Assembly (NCBI RefSeq): GCF_035917235.1
Contig: NZ_CP108423.1
Location: forward strand, 7,159,501-7,223,500
DNA: 64,000 nucleotides
DNA from: Streptomyces sp. NBC_01294
GTDB lineage: Bacteria > Actinomycetota > Actinomycetes > Streptomycetales > Streptomycetaceae
Direction of reading: 5' to 3'
Below, piece after piece: positions 8,695 through 17,329 of the stretch. Numbering within the stretch: the first letter of the stretch is position 1; each line of letters starts with the position of its first letter. The notes beneath the pieces were generated by a model, which did not search any database, was not told the origin of the DNA, and was given only the letters and a program-made list of their open reading frames with translations. Both the position numbers and the translations under genes were made by a program.

Positions 8695-9416
8695 GTGTCC
8701 GCTGAAGCCGACCCTCGCCCGCCCCCCGACCTGCTGGCCGGTCGGGTGAGGGACCCCTACCCGTACTTCGCCTGGCTGCGCCGCCACGCACCCGCCCACG
8801 TCGAACGGCGCCCCGCCCGGCCGGCGGTGTGGCACGTCTCCCGGTACGAGGACGTACGGGCCTTGCTCACCGATCCCCGCCTGAGCAAGGACCCCGGACG
8901 GGTTCCCGGGTACGTGCCGGGGCCGGCCGGTCTCAACCGGCACCTGGTCCACGCCGATCCCCCGGACCACACCCGTCTGCGGACCCTGGTCAATTCGGCG
9001 TTCGTACCCCGTCGGATCGCACTGCTCGAATCCTTCATCTCCCAGGTGGCCAACCGGCTGCTGGACCGGGTCGAGCAACAGGTGCACATCGACCTGATCG
9101 CGGACTTCGCGGCGCCGCTGACGTTCCGGATGATCTGCGCGATCCTCGGTGTCCCCGCACACCTGGACACGCCGGCGACCAGGGACACCCTCATGGCCAC
9201 CATCGCCCCCGACACGTCGCCTGACCCGGTCCGCTCCGAAAGGGCCCTGTACGCGCTGCTGGACGCCCTGATCACCGAGAAGCGTTCCGGCGGTGAGAGC
9301 GGGGGAGCCGACCTGCTGGGCGCCCTCGTACGGGCCGGTGACGAGAGCGGGGCCATGAGCGAGGAGGAACTGCGCTCCACCGCCTACCTCCTGCTGCTCG
9401 TCGGCCACGACACCAC
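8695..9416 (+). pseudogene. Cytochrome P450 truncated in its I helix
   Basis: Bacterial class I P450, N-terminal ~240 residues only. The GTG at 8695 follows CGGAGAACC. The sequence matches the family from DPYPYFAWLRRHAPAHV through the B-C region (HADPPDHTRLRTLVNSAF, the C-helix heme-propionate motif) and stops in the I helix at LLLLVGHDTT. There the family would continue with the rest of the I helix, ExxR and the heme-binding Cys loop. Instead the DNA switches at about 9417 to a repeat also found at 18012. The heme-binding part is missing, so the gene is non-functional. The ORF runs on into the repeat to 9582. Confidence 0.85.
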
Positions 9417-9636
9417 AGGGGGAGCTGTATGCCATTGCCACCCCATGTTGGACCAACGACCGACACTGGGTGTGCTGGGCGTCAGCTTCGACGGAGCTCC
9501 CATGCATCGGATGCCTCGACTTGTTCCCGATCAACACGTGGAGTGCGTCGCGATCCTCGAACCGATCGCGAAGAGCTCCTGACCTGCAAGTTTGCCAGTG
9601 CGCGTTATGTGCGTTGTGGGCGTTACGGGGGATATC

Positions 9637-9684
9637 TTGACGCTGATCTGACGCCCGTGACGCTCATTTGACGCTCGCCGGACG
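9637..9684 (-). promoter_or_regulatory. 11-bp-phased direct repeats (probable OmpR-family operator)
   Basis: TTGACG at 9637, CTGACG at 9648, GTGACG at 9657, TTGACG at 9668 and CGGACG at 9679 are spaced 11, 9, 11 and 11 bases. On the minus strand the unit is CGTCAR, as in front of the kdp genes of this window. Confidence 0.55.
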
Positions 9685-10701
9685 CATTCCCCGACGGGGC
9701 GTCAGTGCTGGAAAGCCGCCTCCCGGACAGGCCGTGTGCCCGGTCGGGGAGGCGGCTTCCTGCGTGCAGTAGACGGCCGGATGCCAGCCTTGTCGGCGCG
9801 ATCCCCGAACCTCCCGGCGATCACGTTCTGTAGCGAATCTAGGTCGCCGCTGGAGGTGCCGGCATTGGACGGACCCTCTGCCGGTCGCTGGTGCGGCTGC
9901 CGTGGGGGCCGGTCGGCGCAGGAAGAGGTAGAGGACCGGGATGAGGCAGAGCGCCCAGAATGCGGCCTGGAGGATGCTGGGGTTGGGCTGGAAGTTGAAG
10001 ATGCCCTTGAGGAGGGTGCCGTACCAGCTGTCGGGCGGGATGGTGGCGCTGATGTCGAAGAGACGGTTGTCCAGGCCGGGGAGGATGTCGGCTTCCTGGA
10101 GGTCGTGGATGCCGTACGCGAGGACGCCTGCCGCGACGATGACGAGCAGGGCGCCGGTCCAGGTGAAGAACTTCGCGAGGTTGATGCGCAGGGCGCCGCG
10201 GTAGAACAGCCAGCCGAGGGCGATGGCGGTGAGCAGGCCGAGGACGGCTCCGGTCAGTGGGCGGGCGCCGTTGCCGGATGCCTGGACGGCGGACCAGACG
10301 GACAGGGCGGTTTCCAGGCCCTCGCGGCCGACTGCGAGGAAGGCGGTGGCGATGAGCGCGCCGGTGCCGATGGCGAGGGCCTGGTCGAGCTTGCCGTGGA
10401 GTTCGGCCTTCAGGTGGCGGGCGGTGCGGCGCATCCAGAAGACCATCCAGGTGACCAGGGACACGGCGAGGATGGACAGGCCGCCGCCGAGCATCTCCTG
10501 GGCCTCGAAGGTCAGCTGGGTGGAGCCGAACTGCAGGAGGGCCCCGACGCCGAGGCTGAGGGCGACCGCGATCCCGACCCCGGTCCAGATCGGCGGCAGC
10601 TTGTGCCGGTTGCCGGTCTTGGCCAGGTAGGCGATGAGGATGCAGACGACGAGGCTGGCCTCGAGGCCCTCGCGCAGGCCGATGAGGTAGTTGGCGAACA
10701 C
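9664..10701 (-). CDS. FTR1-family high-affinity iron permease with a run-on C-terminus, 345 aa
   Basis: Seven-helix ferrous/ferric iron permease of the FTR1/EfeU/FetM family in the cytoplasmic membrane. Both signature iron-binding motifs are present: REGLEASLVV at residues ~9-18 and REGLETALSV at ~125-134. Family members end near 280-290 residues, at the position of FLRRPAP here. The last ~65 residues are basic, non-hydrophobic and are translated from a terminator hairpin and from the 11-bp operator repeats, so the natural stop seems to have been lost in a rearrangement. The start is GTG 10701. It is the last gene of an iron-uptake operon with 10733 and 11327. Confidence 0.88.
   Translation of the reverse strand: MFANYLIGLREGLEASLVVCILIAYLAKTGNRHKLPPIWTGVGIAVALSLGVGALLQFGSTQLTFEAQEMLGGGLSILAVSLVTWMVFWMRRTARHLKAELHGKLDQALAIGTGALIATAFLAVGREGLETALSVWSAVQASGNGARPLTGAVLGLLTAIALGWLFYRGALRINLAKFFTWTGALLVIVAAGVLAYGIHDLQEADILPGLDNRLFDISATIPPDSWYGTLLKGIFNFQPNPSILQAAFWALCLIPVLYLFLRRPAPTAAAPATGRGSVQCRHLQRRPRFATERDRREVRGSRRQGWHPAVYCTQEAASPTGHTACPGGGFPALTPRRGMRPASVK
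9711..9760 (-). terminator. Hairpin at the upstream end of the repeat
   Basis: AAGCCGCCTCCC at 9713-9724 pairs with GGGAGGCGGCTT at 9747-9758. In the minus direction it ends in GGCTTTCC and would terminate the iron operon, but it now lies inside the FTR1 reading frame. A weaker version is present in copy B at 18292-18340. Confidence 0.65.
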
Positions 10702-10732
10702 GTGCTCTTCGGGGGTGGGGCAGGGCTGCTGG

Positions 10733-11323
10733 TCAGGACTGGCTGTTGAGGAAGCCGATGAGGGTGGCGCCCCACCAGCCGGTCTGGCTGACGGCGGCGG
10801 CCAGGCCCGACTGCACCATCAGGTGGCGAGGCATCGGTACGTCGTCCCCGTACCGTTCCAGGCGCTGGCCGATCCGGTGCGCGTACAGCCCGTTGACGGT
10901 CACGGCGAGTACCAGGCCGACTTTGACCAGGGTCAAGGGCGAGTCGAGGTTCGGGCGCAGGAACAGGCCGGTGACGACGAGGCCGGCCATTCCGAGCCAG
11001 ATGGGTATCTGGAGGGCGCAGGCGGTGCCGGTGATGTCGGACAGGCGGCGCTTGCCCAACAGCCACAGGATGCCGAACCAGTCGACGGCGAGGACGGCGC
11101 CGAGGCCGACGATCAGGGCGGCGACGTGGAAGAAGCGGGCCGCCGTCCGGAGGGTGGTGTCGGCGTGGACGTGGCCGGACATCCAGCAGGCGCCGGCGAT
11201 GACGGCGGAGCTGAGGATGCCGAGGGAGACGAGGACCCACAGGGGTGTGGGCCGCTCCGGCCCGCAGCCGGCGGGCAGCGGGGCCGGGGCGGTGACCAGG
11301 GGTCTATCCGTGGTGAGGGCCAC
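10733..11323 (-). CDS. Membrane protein of the iron-uptake operon, 196 aa
   Basis: Integral membrane protein with about five hydrophobic segments (for example LWVLVSLGILSSAVIAGA, AALIVGLGAVLAVDWFGIL, IPIWLGMAGLVVTGLFL). Histidines lie at the membrane edges (GHVHAD, FFHVA, YAHRIG), which might bind heme or metal. It sits between the iron-binding lipoprotein gene (3-base gap) and the FTR1 permease (31-base gap) on the same strand, so it is probably part of the same transport or electron-supply unit. In some Ftr systems an accessory membrane protein supplies electrons. I cannot assign a named family. Confidence 0.75.
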   Translation of the reverse strand: MALTTDRPLVTAPAPLPAGCGPERPTPLWVLVSLGILSSAVIAGACWMSGHVHADTTLRTAARFFHVAALIVGLGAVLAVDWFGILWLLGKRRLSDITGTACALQIPIWLGMAGLVVTGLFLRPNLDSPLTLVKVGLVLAVTVNGLYAHRIGQRLERYGDDVPMPRHLMVQSGLAAAVSQTGWWGATLIGFLNSQS

Positions 11324-11326
11324 CGG

Positions 11327-11950
11327 TCAGCTCTCGGGCTTCAGTTCCACGTTGGTGAAGGTGGCGGTGACCGGCTCGCTCAGCGCGGGCGTCTCACCGC
11401 TGGCACCGTGCCGCAGGAAGGCCGGCGGCTGGAGGGTGGCGCGCAGGGTGTACTTCCCGGCCGTGGGGATGGAGAAGTTGTTGGCGTAGTGGAAGAACTC
11501 GGCGTGGTAGAAGTTCAGGTCCTGGGCCTGGACCACCTGGCCCTGGGCGTCGACTACCTCGAGGCGGATCGGGACGTCCGGGACGATGCGGCCGGTGGCG
11601 GCCTCCATCGGGATGATCTCGATGTGGTGGGTCTCGTCCTTGGCCGGCTCGCGGTTCACCAGCTTGCCGTGTCCGGCGTGACCGCCCTGTCCGTCCTGCT
11701 CCGCCTGGAACCACGGCTCGGCCGCCTCGACGATGTATCCGACGCGGTACTCCCCGACCTTGGTCTCGCCGCCGTTGGCGGCGATCTCGGCCTCCAGCAC
11801 GGTGTGCTGGTGTGCGCCCCCGGCCGGGGCGGTCTCCTTCGCCTGCGGCTTGGCTTCGCCGGCCTTGTCGGCGTCGGCGGTGCCGCAGGCCGTCAGGGCG
11901 AGGGCGAGCGGGACGGCGAGGAGGAGCGAGCGCAGAGTGGCTCTTGGCAT
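11327..11950 (-). CDS. Periplasmic-type iron-binding lipoprotein (FetP/Tp34-like), 207 aa
   Basis: Lipoprotein partner of the FTR1 permease. Residues 1-22 are a lipoprotein signal peptide with lipobox LTAC. The mature domain resembles the FetP/P19/Tp34 iron-transport family: GYIVEAAEPWF, THHIEIIPMEAATGRIVPDV, RLEVVDAQG and FFHYANNFSIPTAGKYTLR. It carries the Met and His residues that bind Cu/Fe in that family, plus an added His-rich loop (GGHAGHGK). The start ATG 11950 follows AAGGA. It is the first gene of the three-gene operon 11950 to 9664, and its promoter region abuts the bacterioferritin gene. Confidence 0.85.
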   Translation of the reverse strand: MPRATLRSLLLAVPLALALTACGTADADKAGEAKPQAKETAPAGGAHQHTVLEAEIAANGGETKVGEYRVGYIVEAAEPWFQAEQDGQGGHAGHGKLVNREPAKDETHHIEIIPMEAATGRIVPDVPIRLEVVDAQGQVVQAQDLNFYHAEFFHYANNFSIPTAGKYTLRATLQPPAFLRHGASGETPALSEPVTATFTNVELKPES

Positions 11951-11959
11951 GGCTGAAAT

Positions 11960-11978
11960 CCTTAGAACGGAACTTAGG
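11960..11978. promoter_or_regulatory. Possible degenerate iron box
   Basis: CCTTAGAACGGAACTTAGG is an imperfect inverted repeat of 19 bp between the divergent iron-lipoprotein and bacterioferritin genes, similar in layout to DmdR/IdeR boxes. It is weaker than the box at 12504. Confidence 0.3.
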
Positions 11979-12448
11979 TACCCGAGGTCCTTGAGTTCCT
12001 CAACGAGCAGTTGACCGCGGAACTGACCGCGATCAACCAGTACTTCCTCCACTCCAAGATGCAGGAGAGCTTCGGCTGGACGAAGCTCGCGGCGTACACG
12101 CGGCACGAGTCGTTCGACGAGATGAACCACGCGGAATCCCTGACCGATCGCATCCTCTACCTCGATGGCCTGCCCAACTATCAGCGGCTCTTCCACGTGC
12201 GGGTGGGGCAGACGGTCACGGAGATGTTCCAGGTGGACCGTGAGGTCGAGGTCGAGGCGATCGACCGGCTCAAGCGCGGCATCGAGATCATGCGCGCCAA
12301 GGGTGACGTCACCTCGGCGAACCTCTTCGAAAGGATCCTCGCCGACGAGGAACACCACATCGACTACCTCGACGCACAGCTGGAGCTCGTCGAAAAGCTG
12401 GGTGAGCCCCTCTACATCGCGCAGCTGATCAGCCAGCCCGAGAGCTGA
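11978..12448 (+). CDS. bfr: Bacterioferritin lacking its normal start codons
   Basis: Heme-containing iron-storage ferritin subunit that assembles into 24-mers. Family sequence begins at VPEVLEFLNEQLTAELTAIN and runs to the usual C-terminus (LGEPLYIAQLI). Ferroxidase residues are present (the Glu in AELTAINQYF, HESFDEMNHAE, LADEEHHIDYLD), as is the heme-ligand Met in DEMNHAE. Members normally start MQGDPEVLEF, but here an in-frame TAG at 11975-11977 comes just before codon 4. The only in-frame start is TTG 12011, which would remove 11 further residues of helix A. The first codons were apparently lost when the iron operon was joined here. Translation is doubtful but possible. Confidence 0.8.
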   Translation, partial: VPEVLEFLNEQLTAELTAINQYFLHSKMQESFGWTKLAAYTRHESFDEMNHAESLTDRILYLDGLPNYQRLFHVRVGQTVTEMFQVDREVEVEAIDRLKRGIEIMRAKGDVTSANLFERILADEEHHIDYLDAQLELVEKLGEPLYIAQLISQPES

Positions 12449-12503
12449 CCCGCCCTGCGTGGATTCACGCGCTCGCCGCGCGCATCCGATCCTCCTCTGC
12501 AGT

Positions 12504-12522
12504 TAAGGTTAGGCTGTCCTAA
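12504..12522 (+). promoter_or_regulatory. Iron box (DmdR/IdeR operator)
   Basis: TAAGGTTAGGCTGTCCTAA matches the actinobacterial iron-repressor operator (TTAGGTTAGGCTCACCTAA) at 15 of 19 positions. It lies 55 bases before the iron ABC transporter operon, which should therefore be derepressed under iron starvation. Confidence 0.85.
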
Positions 12523-12577
12523 TATAGGTGATATGTCCAATCTGTAGCCGGTCGGTCGGCAGCGGAGGAGTGGGATC

Positions 12578-13639
12578 GTGCGTACCCCCGGAATGCGGCG
12601 CGTGCTTGCCGCGACCTTCGGAGGCCTGCTGGCCCTGGGAGTCACGGCGTGCGGATCGGCGGAGGGCGACCAGGCGGAAGCCGGCCCCGCTGCGGGCGGC
12701 GACAAGAAGATCACCGTGTACAGCGGCCGGAGCGAATCGCTGGTCAAACCGGTGCTGGAGGAATTCCGGAAGGCCACCGGTATCACCGTCGAGGTGCGGT
12801 ACGGCGATACCGCCCAGATGGCGGCCCAGCTGCTGGAGGAGGGGGCGCGGAGCCCGGCGGACGTCTTCCTTGCCCAGGATGCCGGGGCGCTGGGGGCCGT
12901 CACGGCCAAGGGGCTGTTCGCCCCGCTGCCGGCCGAGGTACTGGAGAAGGTGCCGACGGCTTACCGGGCGAAGGGCGGAGAGTGGGTCGGGGTCACCGGG
13001 CGCTCGCGCGTACTGGTCTACAACACCGACCAGGTGCCCGCGGCCGGCCTGCCGACGTCGGTCTTCGAACTGACCGAGCCCCGGTGGATGGGCAAGGTCG
13101 GCGTCGCGCCGACCAACGGCTCGTTCCAGGCGTTCATCACCGCGATGCGCGTGGAGCACGGCAAGGAGAAGACCGAGCGGTTCCTCGCGGGGCTGAAGGC
13201 CAACAACGCGCAGATCAGGGAGGGCAACGCGCCCATCGTCGCCGACGTCGACTCCGGCAGGCTCGCCGCCGGGCTGGTCAACCACTACTACGTCCACGAG
13301 CTGGCCAAGGAGAAGGGCACCACCGTCGCCGCCCTGAAGGCGAAGAACCACTTCTTCCCGAACGGAGACATCGGTTCCCTCGTCAACGTCTCCGGTGTGG
13401 GCGTGCTCGACAGGTCCGCGGGGGATCCGGACGGGCGGGCCTTCGTCGACTACCTGCTGGGCCGCGAGGCGCAGACCTACTTCGCCGAGGAGACATACGA
13501 GTACCCGCTGGCGGCCGGCGTCGACAGCGCGCCCGGCCTGCCCAAGCTGTCCTCGCTGAACGCGCCGGACATCGACCTGGGCGACCTGGCCGATCTGGAG
13601 ACCACGGTCAAAATGATCAAGGAATCGGGGCTGGTCTGA
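12578..13639 (+). CDS. Fe(III) ABC transporter substrate-binding lipoprotein, 353 aa
   Basis: Extracytoplasmic ferric-iron-binding protein (FbpA/FutA type) that delivers iron to the permease encoded next. The GTG start follows GGAGGAGTGGGATC. Residues 1-25 form a lipoprotein signal with lipobox VTAC. The mature protein has the family opening ITVYSGRSESLVKPVLEEF, then DVFLAQDAGALGA, and NHYYVHEL, whose tyrosines are the usual iron ligands of the YY motif. It is the first gene of a three-gene operon (2-base gap to the permease) under the iron box at 12504. Confidence 0.93.
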   Translation: MRTPGMRRVLAATFGGLLALGVTACGSAEGDQAEAGPAAGGDKKITVYSGRSESLVKPVLEEFRKATGITVEVRYGDTAQMAAQLLEEGARSPADVFLAQDAGALGAVTAKGLFAPLPAEVLEKVPTAYRAKGGEWVGVTGRSRVLVYNTDQVPAAGLPTSVFELTEPRWMGKVGVAPTNGSFQAFITAMRVEHGKEKTERFLAGLKANNAQIREGNAPIVADVDSGRLAAGLVNHYYVHELAKEKGTTVAALKAKNHFFPNGDIGSLVNVSGVGVLDRSAGDPDGRAFVDYLLGREAQTYFAEETYEYPLAAGVDSAPGLPKLSSLNAPDIDLGDLADLETTVKMIKESGLV

Positions 13640-13641
13640 GC

Positions 13642-15207
13642 ATGTCGTCGCCGGCCCTCGTCCGACGCCGGGTGCGGCGGCTGGTGCCGCGTCCGACGCT
13701 GGCGGCCGCCGCGACGCTGGCGGTGGGGGTCGCGCTCATCCCGCTGGCGTACCTGGGCGTGCGGGTCGGCCAGGCCGGCTGGGGCCGGATCACCGACGAG
13801 CTGTTCACGGCCCGCACCGCGGCACTGGCCGTGCGGAGCGTGGCGCTGGCGGCGGTCGTCACCGTGGCGTGCACCGTAATCGGCGTGGCCGCGGCCTTCC
13901 TGGTCACACGTACCGACATACCGGCGCGGCGGCTGTTCGGGGTGCTCGCCGCGCTGCCACTCGCTGTCCCCAGCTACGTGGCCGCCTTCGCCTGGGTGTC
14001 CACCGTGGAGGACTTCGAGGGGTTCTGGGCCGCGGCACTCGTCCTCACCCTGGTCTCGTACCCGTACGTCTACCTGCCCGTCGCGGCCGCGCTGACCGGC
14101 GTCGACCCGGCGCAGGAGGAAGTGTCGCGGTCGCTCGGGCGCGGCCCGTGGCGCACGGCCGCCGGCGTGACACTGCGCCAGGTACGCCCAGCGGTGGGCG
14201 CGGGCGCGCTACTCGTCGCGCTTTACGTCCTCTCCGACTTCGGCGCCGTCTCCATCGTCCGCGTCGACGTCTTCACCCGGGCCATCTTCACCGCGATCAA
14301 CCTCGGCTTCGACCGCACCGGCGCGCTCGTGCTCGCCACCGTCCTCGTCACCCTCACTGTGCTCCTGCTGCTGGCCGAGCAGCTCACCCGGCGGCGCGGC
14401 GCCCGCTACGCCCGGCTCGGCGGCGGCGCGCCCCGCCCGCCGGCCCGGCTCCGCCTGGGCCCCCTGCGGTGGCCGGCCGCGCTCGGCCTCACCGGTGTGA
14501 TCGCGGCGGCCCTCGGCGTGCCCGCCGCCAGCCTGCTCCACTGGTCCCTCGAGGGCGTCTCGCGGCCCGGATCCCTCGCCGAACTCGCCACCGCGGCGCG
14601 CAACTCACTGGGGGTGGCCCTGCTCGGCACCGGCCTGACCATGGTGCTCGCATTGCCGGTGGGACTGCTCGCCGCCCGCGTACCGGGCCCGCTCCCCGTC
14701 GGCCTGGACCGCCTGGCGTATCTCTCGCACGCCCTGCCCGGCCTGGTCATCGGCCTCGCCCTGGTGTTCTTCGGCATCAACGTGGCCTACCCGCTCTACC
14801 AGACCGTCTGGCTGCTCGCCCTGGCGTACGCGGCGCTCTTCCTGCCCCTCGCGGTCGCGGCGGTAGGCGCCGCCGCGGCGCAGGCGCCACCCGCCCTGGA
14901 GGAGGTCGCCCGCTCACTCGGCCGCAGGCGGGCCCACGTACTGCGCACGGTGACCGTCCCCCTGGCCGCACCCGGCCTCGGCGCCGGGGCCGCCCTGGTC
15001 TTCCTCACCTGCATGAAGGAGCTGCCCGCCACCCTGCTGCTGCGCCCCACCGGAATGGACACCCTCGCCACCGGCCTGTGGACGCACACCTCGGTCGCCG
15101 CCTACGCCGCCGCCGCGCCCTACGCCGCCCTGCTGGTGCTCATTGCCGCCGTGCCCACCTGGTGGCTGTCGGCGCGCACCGGAGTCCTCATCCGGGGAGG
15201 CGGCTGA
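13642..15207 (+). CDS. Fe(III) ABC transporter permease (fused two-domain type), 521 aa
   Basis: Cytoplasmic-membrane permease of the FbpB/SfuB type with two homologous ABC-2-like permease halves. It has about twelve hydrophobic segments. Each half carries a copy of the cytoplasmic EAA loop that contacts the ATPase: EVSRSLGRGPWRTAAGVTL in the first half and EEVARSLGRRRAHVLRTVTV in the second. The length fits fused ferric permeases (about 500-560 residues). The ATG 13642 starts two bases after the binding-protein stop, and the stop lies one base before the ATPase start, so all three are co-translated. Confidence 0.93.
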   Translation: MSSPALVRRRVRRLVPRPTLAAAATLAVGVALIPLAYLGVRVGQAGWGRITDELFTARTAALAVRSVALAAVVTVACTVIGVAAAFLVTRTDIPARRLFGVLAALPLAVPSYVAAFAWVSTVEDFEGFWAAALVLTLVSYPYVYLPVAAALTGVDPAQEEVSRSLGRGPWRTAAGVTLRQVRPAVGAGALLVALYVLSDFGAVSIVRVDVFTRAIFTAINLGFDRTGALVLATVLVTLTVLLLLAEQLTRRRGARYARLGGGAPRPPARLRLGPLRWPAALGLTGVIAAALGVPAASLLHWSLEGVSRPGSLAELATAARNSLGVALLGTGLTMVLALPVGLLAARVPGPLPVGLDRLAYLSHALPGLVIGLALVFFGINVAYPLYQTVWLLALAYAALFLPLAVAAVGAAAAQAPPALEEVARSLGRRRAHVLRTVTVPLAAPGLGAGAALVFLTCMKELPATLLLRPTGMDTLATGLWTHTSVAAYAAAAPYAALLVLIAAVPTWWLSARTGVLIRGGG

Positions 15208-15208
15208 C

Positions 15209-16282
15209 ATGGCGGAACTGCGCATCAGCGAGGTCCGCAAGGCCTACGGCGGCATCCAGGCGCTGGCCGGTGTGAACCTCACCGTCCGCTCCGGCTCACT
15301 GATGGCCGTACTCGGCCCCTCCGGCTCGGGCAAGACCACGCTGCTGCGCTGCATCGCAGGCTTCGAGACGCCGGATGCGGGCGAGATCCGCGTCGACGGC
15401 CGCCGAGTCGCCACCGCCGACACCTCGGTGCCGCCCGAGCGGCGGCGGATCGCGGTGGTCCCCCAGGAGGGCGCGCTCTTCCCGCACCTGTCCGTCCTCG
15501 GCAACGTTTCCTACGGACTGGACCGGGCCGCCCGCCGGGCCGGCCGGGCCGCCGCCGTACTGGACCTCGTGGGCCTGTCCGGATTCCAGGACCGCATGCC
15601 GCACCACCTCTCCGGCGGCCAGCAGCAGCGCGTCGCGGTCGCCCGCGCCCTCGCGCCCAGGCCACCGGTCGTACTCCTCGACGAGCCCTTCAACGCACTC
15701 GACGCCGCCCTGCGAGCCGAACTGCGCCAGGACGTCTGGCAGGCCCTGCGCGCCGACGGCGCCACCGCCGTCCTGGTCACGCACGACCAGGCCGAAGCCC
15801 TGTCCATGGCCGACGAGGTCGCCGTCATGCGCGAAGGCCGGATCATCCAGAGCGGACCGCCCGAACTCCTCTACCACGCACCGGCAAGCCCATGGGTGGC
15901 CTCCTTCGTCGGCGACGCGGTCTGGCTGCCCGCCGTACTGGACGGCGACCGGGCCCGCACCCCGCTCGGCGCCCTCCCGGTCACGCTCGCCGACGGCGCC
16001 CTGCCGCCCGGCCCGCTGTGCGTGCTCCTGCGACCCGAGCAGATCACCCTCGCCCCGCCCGGAACCCCGGACGCGGTCGCCGCCACCGTCGTACGGCGCG
16101 ACTTCTACGGCCACGACGCGGTGCTCGCCCTGCGCCTGGCCGACGGTACCCCCGTGGCCGCCCGGATCTTCGACCCGACCGCAGACCCGCCCACGGTCGG
16201 CGACCAGGTCACCGTCCGCGTCCAGGGCACCGCACGCCCCTACCCGCTCGGCGGACACCCTGATACCCCTCGGGACGACTGA
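15209..16282 (+). CDS. Fe(III) ABC transporter ATP-binding protein, 357 aa
   Basis: ATPase subunit (FbpC type) energising iron uptake. Walker [10 protein letters not shown] lies at about residues 36-44. The Q loop is VVPQEG, the ABC signature is LSGGQQQR, Walker B is [10 protein letters not shown] and the switch His is in VLVTHDQ. The C-terminal ~110 residues are a TOBE-like regulatory domain ([16 protein letters not shown]). The ATG 15209 lies one base past the permease stop. It is the last gene of the iron-regulated operon; no clear hairpin follows. Confidence 0.93.
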   Translation: MAELRISEVRKAYGGIQALAGVNLTVRSGSLMAVLGPSGSGKTTLLRCIAGFETPDAGEIRVDGRRVATADTSVPPERRRIAVVPQEGALFPHLSVLGNVSYGLDRAARRAGRAAAVLDLVGLSGFQDRMPHHLSGGQQQRVAVARALAPRPPVVLLDEPFNALDAALRAELRQDVWQALRADGATAVLVTHDQAEALSMADEVAVMREGRIIQSGPPELLYHAPASPWVASFVGDAVWLPAVLDGDRARTPLGALPVTLADGALPPGPLCVLLRPEQITLAPPGTPDAVAATVVRRDFYGHDAVLALRLADGTPVAARIFDPTADPPTVGDQVTVRVQGTARPYPLGGHPDTPRDD

Positions 16283-16685
16283 GCCGAATCCGAGCGCTGG
16301 CCCGCCGAGGTGGGGGGCCTGCGCGGGCAACCTGACCCTCCGGAGGACGTCTCGGACTGTGGTGCGTGCATCCGCGTGCCGGGCTCCGCGCCGTCGGCCC
16401 GTAGGAGGACGACCGGCTGCCGGGAGGTCCCGACGCCCAGACGGCCGCCCCGAGGCTTTCCTTGGGATTCGTCCAGACCCGGGCAGTCGTGGCGTGTCTC
16501 CTTGGCGTGTCGCACGCGTCCAGCTGGGCGTGGTCTCCAGCGTCCCGTTCCAGCCGACACGGCGTGAGGGGCCCGGCAGGGCCCGACAGGGCCCGACAGG
16601 GCCCGATGGGGACCCGAAGGGCCCATGCCCGGAGGCCGGCCGTGGGTCCACAGTGGCGGCAGTCAGCCGAAAGCGAGGTCCGGTC
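16283..16685. other. Intergenic region with a decanucleotide tandem repeat
   Basis: No gene seen. The right end holds the 10-bp tandem repeat at 16569-16627 and the ribosome binding site of the OsmC gene. Confidence 0.5.
16569..16627. repeat. 10-bp tandem repeat, unit GGGCCCGACA, six units
   Basis: Units start at 16569, 16579, 16589, 16599, 16609 and 16619. The second and third are identical and the others differ by one to three bases. Each unit contains the palindrome GGGCCC (diverged in the fifth). The array ends about 60 bases before the OsmC start codon. Confidence 0.85.
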
Positions 16686-17132
16686 ATGACGGACACGGCA
16701 CGGGAGAAGAGCGCCACGCAGGGGCCGGAGGAAGCGCACCGGCTCGATGTCGTCCACGTCGAAGGCGACGCGTACGCCGTCGCCGTCCGCGGCCACCGAA
16801 TCCTGGTCGACCAGCCCGTGGACGCGGGCGGGAAGGACACCGCACCCACGCCAACCGAGCTGTTCGCCGCCTCGCTGGCCACGTGCGTCGCCTTCTACGC
16901 GGGACGCTACCTGCTCCGCCACGGCCTGCCGCGCGAGGGACTGCGGGTGCGCACGGAGTTCACGATGGCCGCCGACCGTCCCGCCCGGGTGGCCACCGTA
17001 CGCATCGTGATCGTGCCGCCCCCGGAACTGCCCGAACGGCGCCGCGCCGGTCTCCTCGCCGTCGCCTCGGGCTGTACCGTCCACAACACGCTCCACCGGC
17101 CGCCGGAGGTCGGCATCGAACTGGAGCCGTAG
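16686..17132 (+). CDS. OsmC-family peroxiredoxin-like protein, 148 aa
   Basis: Cytoplasmic OsmC/Ohr-superfamily thiol protein thought to reduce organic hydroperoxides. The family pattern is visible: ILVDQPVDAGGKDTAPTPTE, LFAASLATCVAFYAGRYL with the first redox Cys, and VASGCTVHNTL with the second redox Cys near residue 130. The length is normal for the YhfA-like branch. The ATG 16686 follows GCGAGG. It stands alone between the iron transporter operon and a region of gene fragments. Confidence 0.88.
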   Translation: MTDTAREKSATQGPEEAHRLDVVHVEGDAYAVAVRGHRILVDQPVDAGGKDTAPTPTELFAASLATCVAFYAGRYLLRHGLPREGLRVRTEFTMAADRPARVATVRIVIVPPPELPERRRAGLLAVASGCTVHNTLHRPPEVGIELEP

Positions 17133-17329
17133 CCGGCGTCCGGCTCGATGCGTCGGCGGGCTCGGCCGGCGCCGGGTCAGGAGACGGCAGCGCCGAACGG
17201 TCCCCGACCGGGACTGTTCGTCCCGTGTCCGGCGCCAGGGTCTCGCGGCATGGTGGGACCATCAGTGCGGGCGGCCGGAGGAGACGTACGTACGGGTCTC
17301 AGGCCGCATCTGCGTCAGGAGGACGACCC

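Larger units (their letters stand above)
9418..9760 (-). repeat. Duplicated promoter/leader segment, copy A
   Basis: This segment and 18012-18340 are homologous over about 330 bases. One uninterrupted 45-base identity starts GGCGTCAGCTTCGACGG near 9478 and near 18077, and another begins around TTATGTGCGTTGTGGGCG. Read on the minus strand it has the order hairpin, 11-bp-phased CGTCA repeats, ~200-base conserved leader, GGGGTGGCA ribosome binding site and ATG at 9435 followed by a TCCCCC codon pair. The P450 gene is cut exactly at its edge. It looks like a promoter plus 5' leader whose own coding region has been lost. Confidence 0.7.

Noticed and set aside
9436..9582. Continuation of the truncated P450 as a functional hybrid protein
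   Set aside because: The added 55 residues come from the leader repeat and contain no ExxR or heme-Cys motif, so no working P450 can result.
15296..17132. Long frames on both strands across the Fe ABC ATPase and OsmC genes
   Set aside because: They span two real genes out of frame and lack start signals; only the last part of one is the true OsmC frame.
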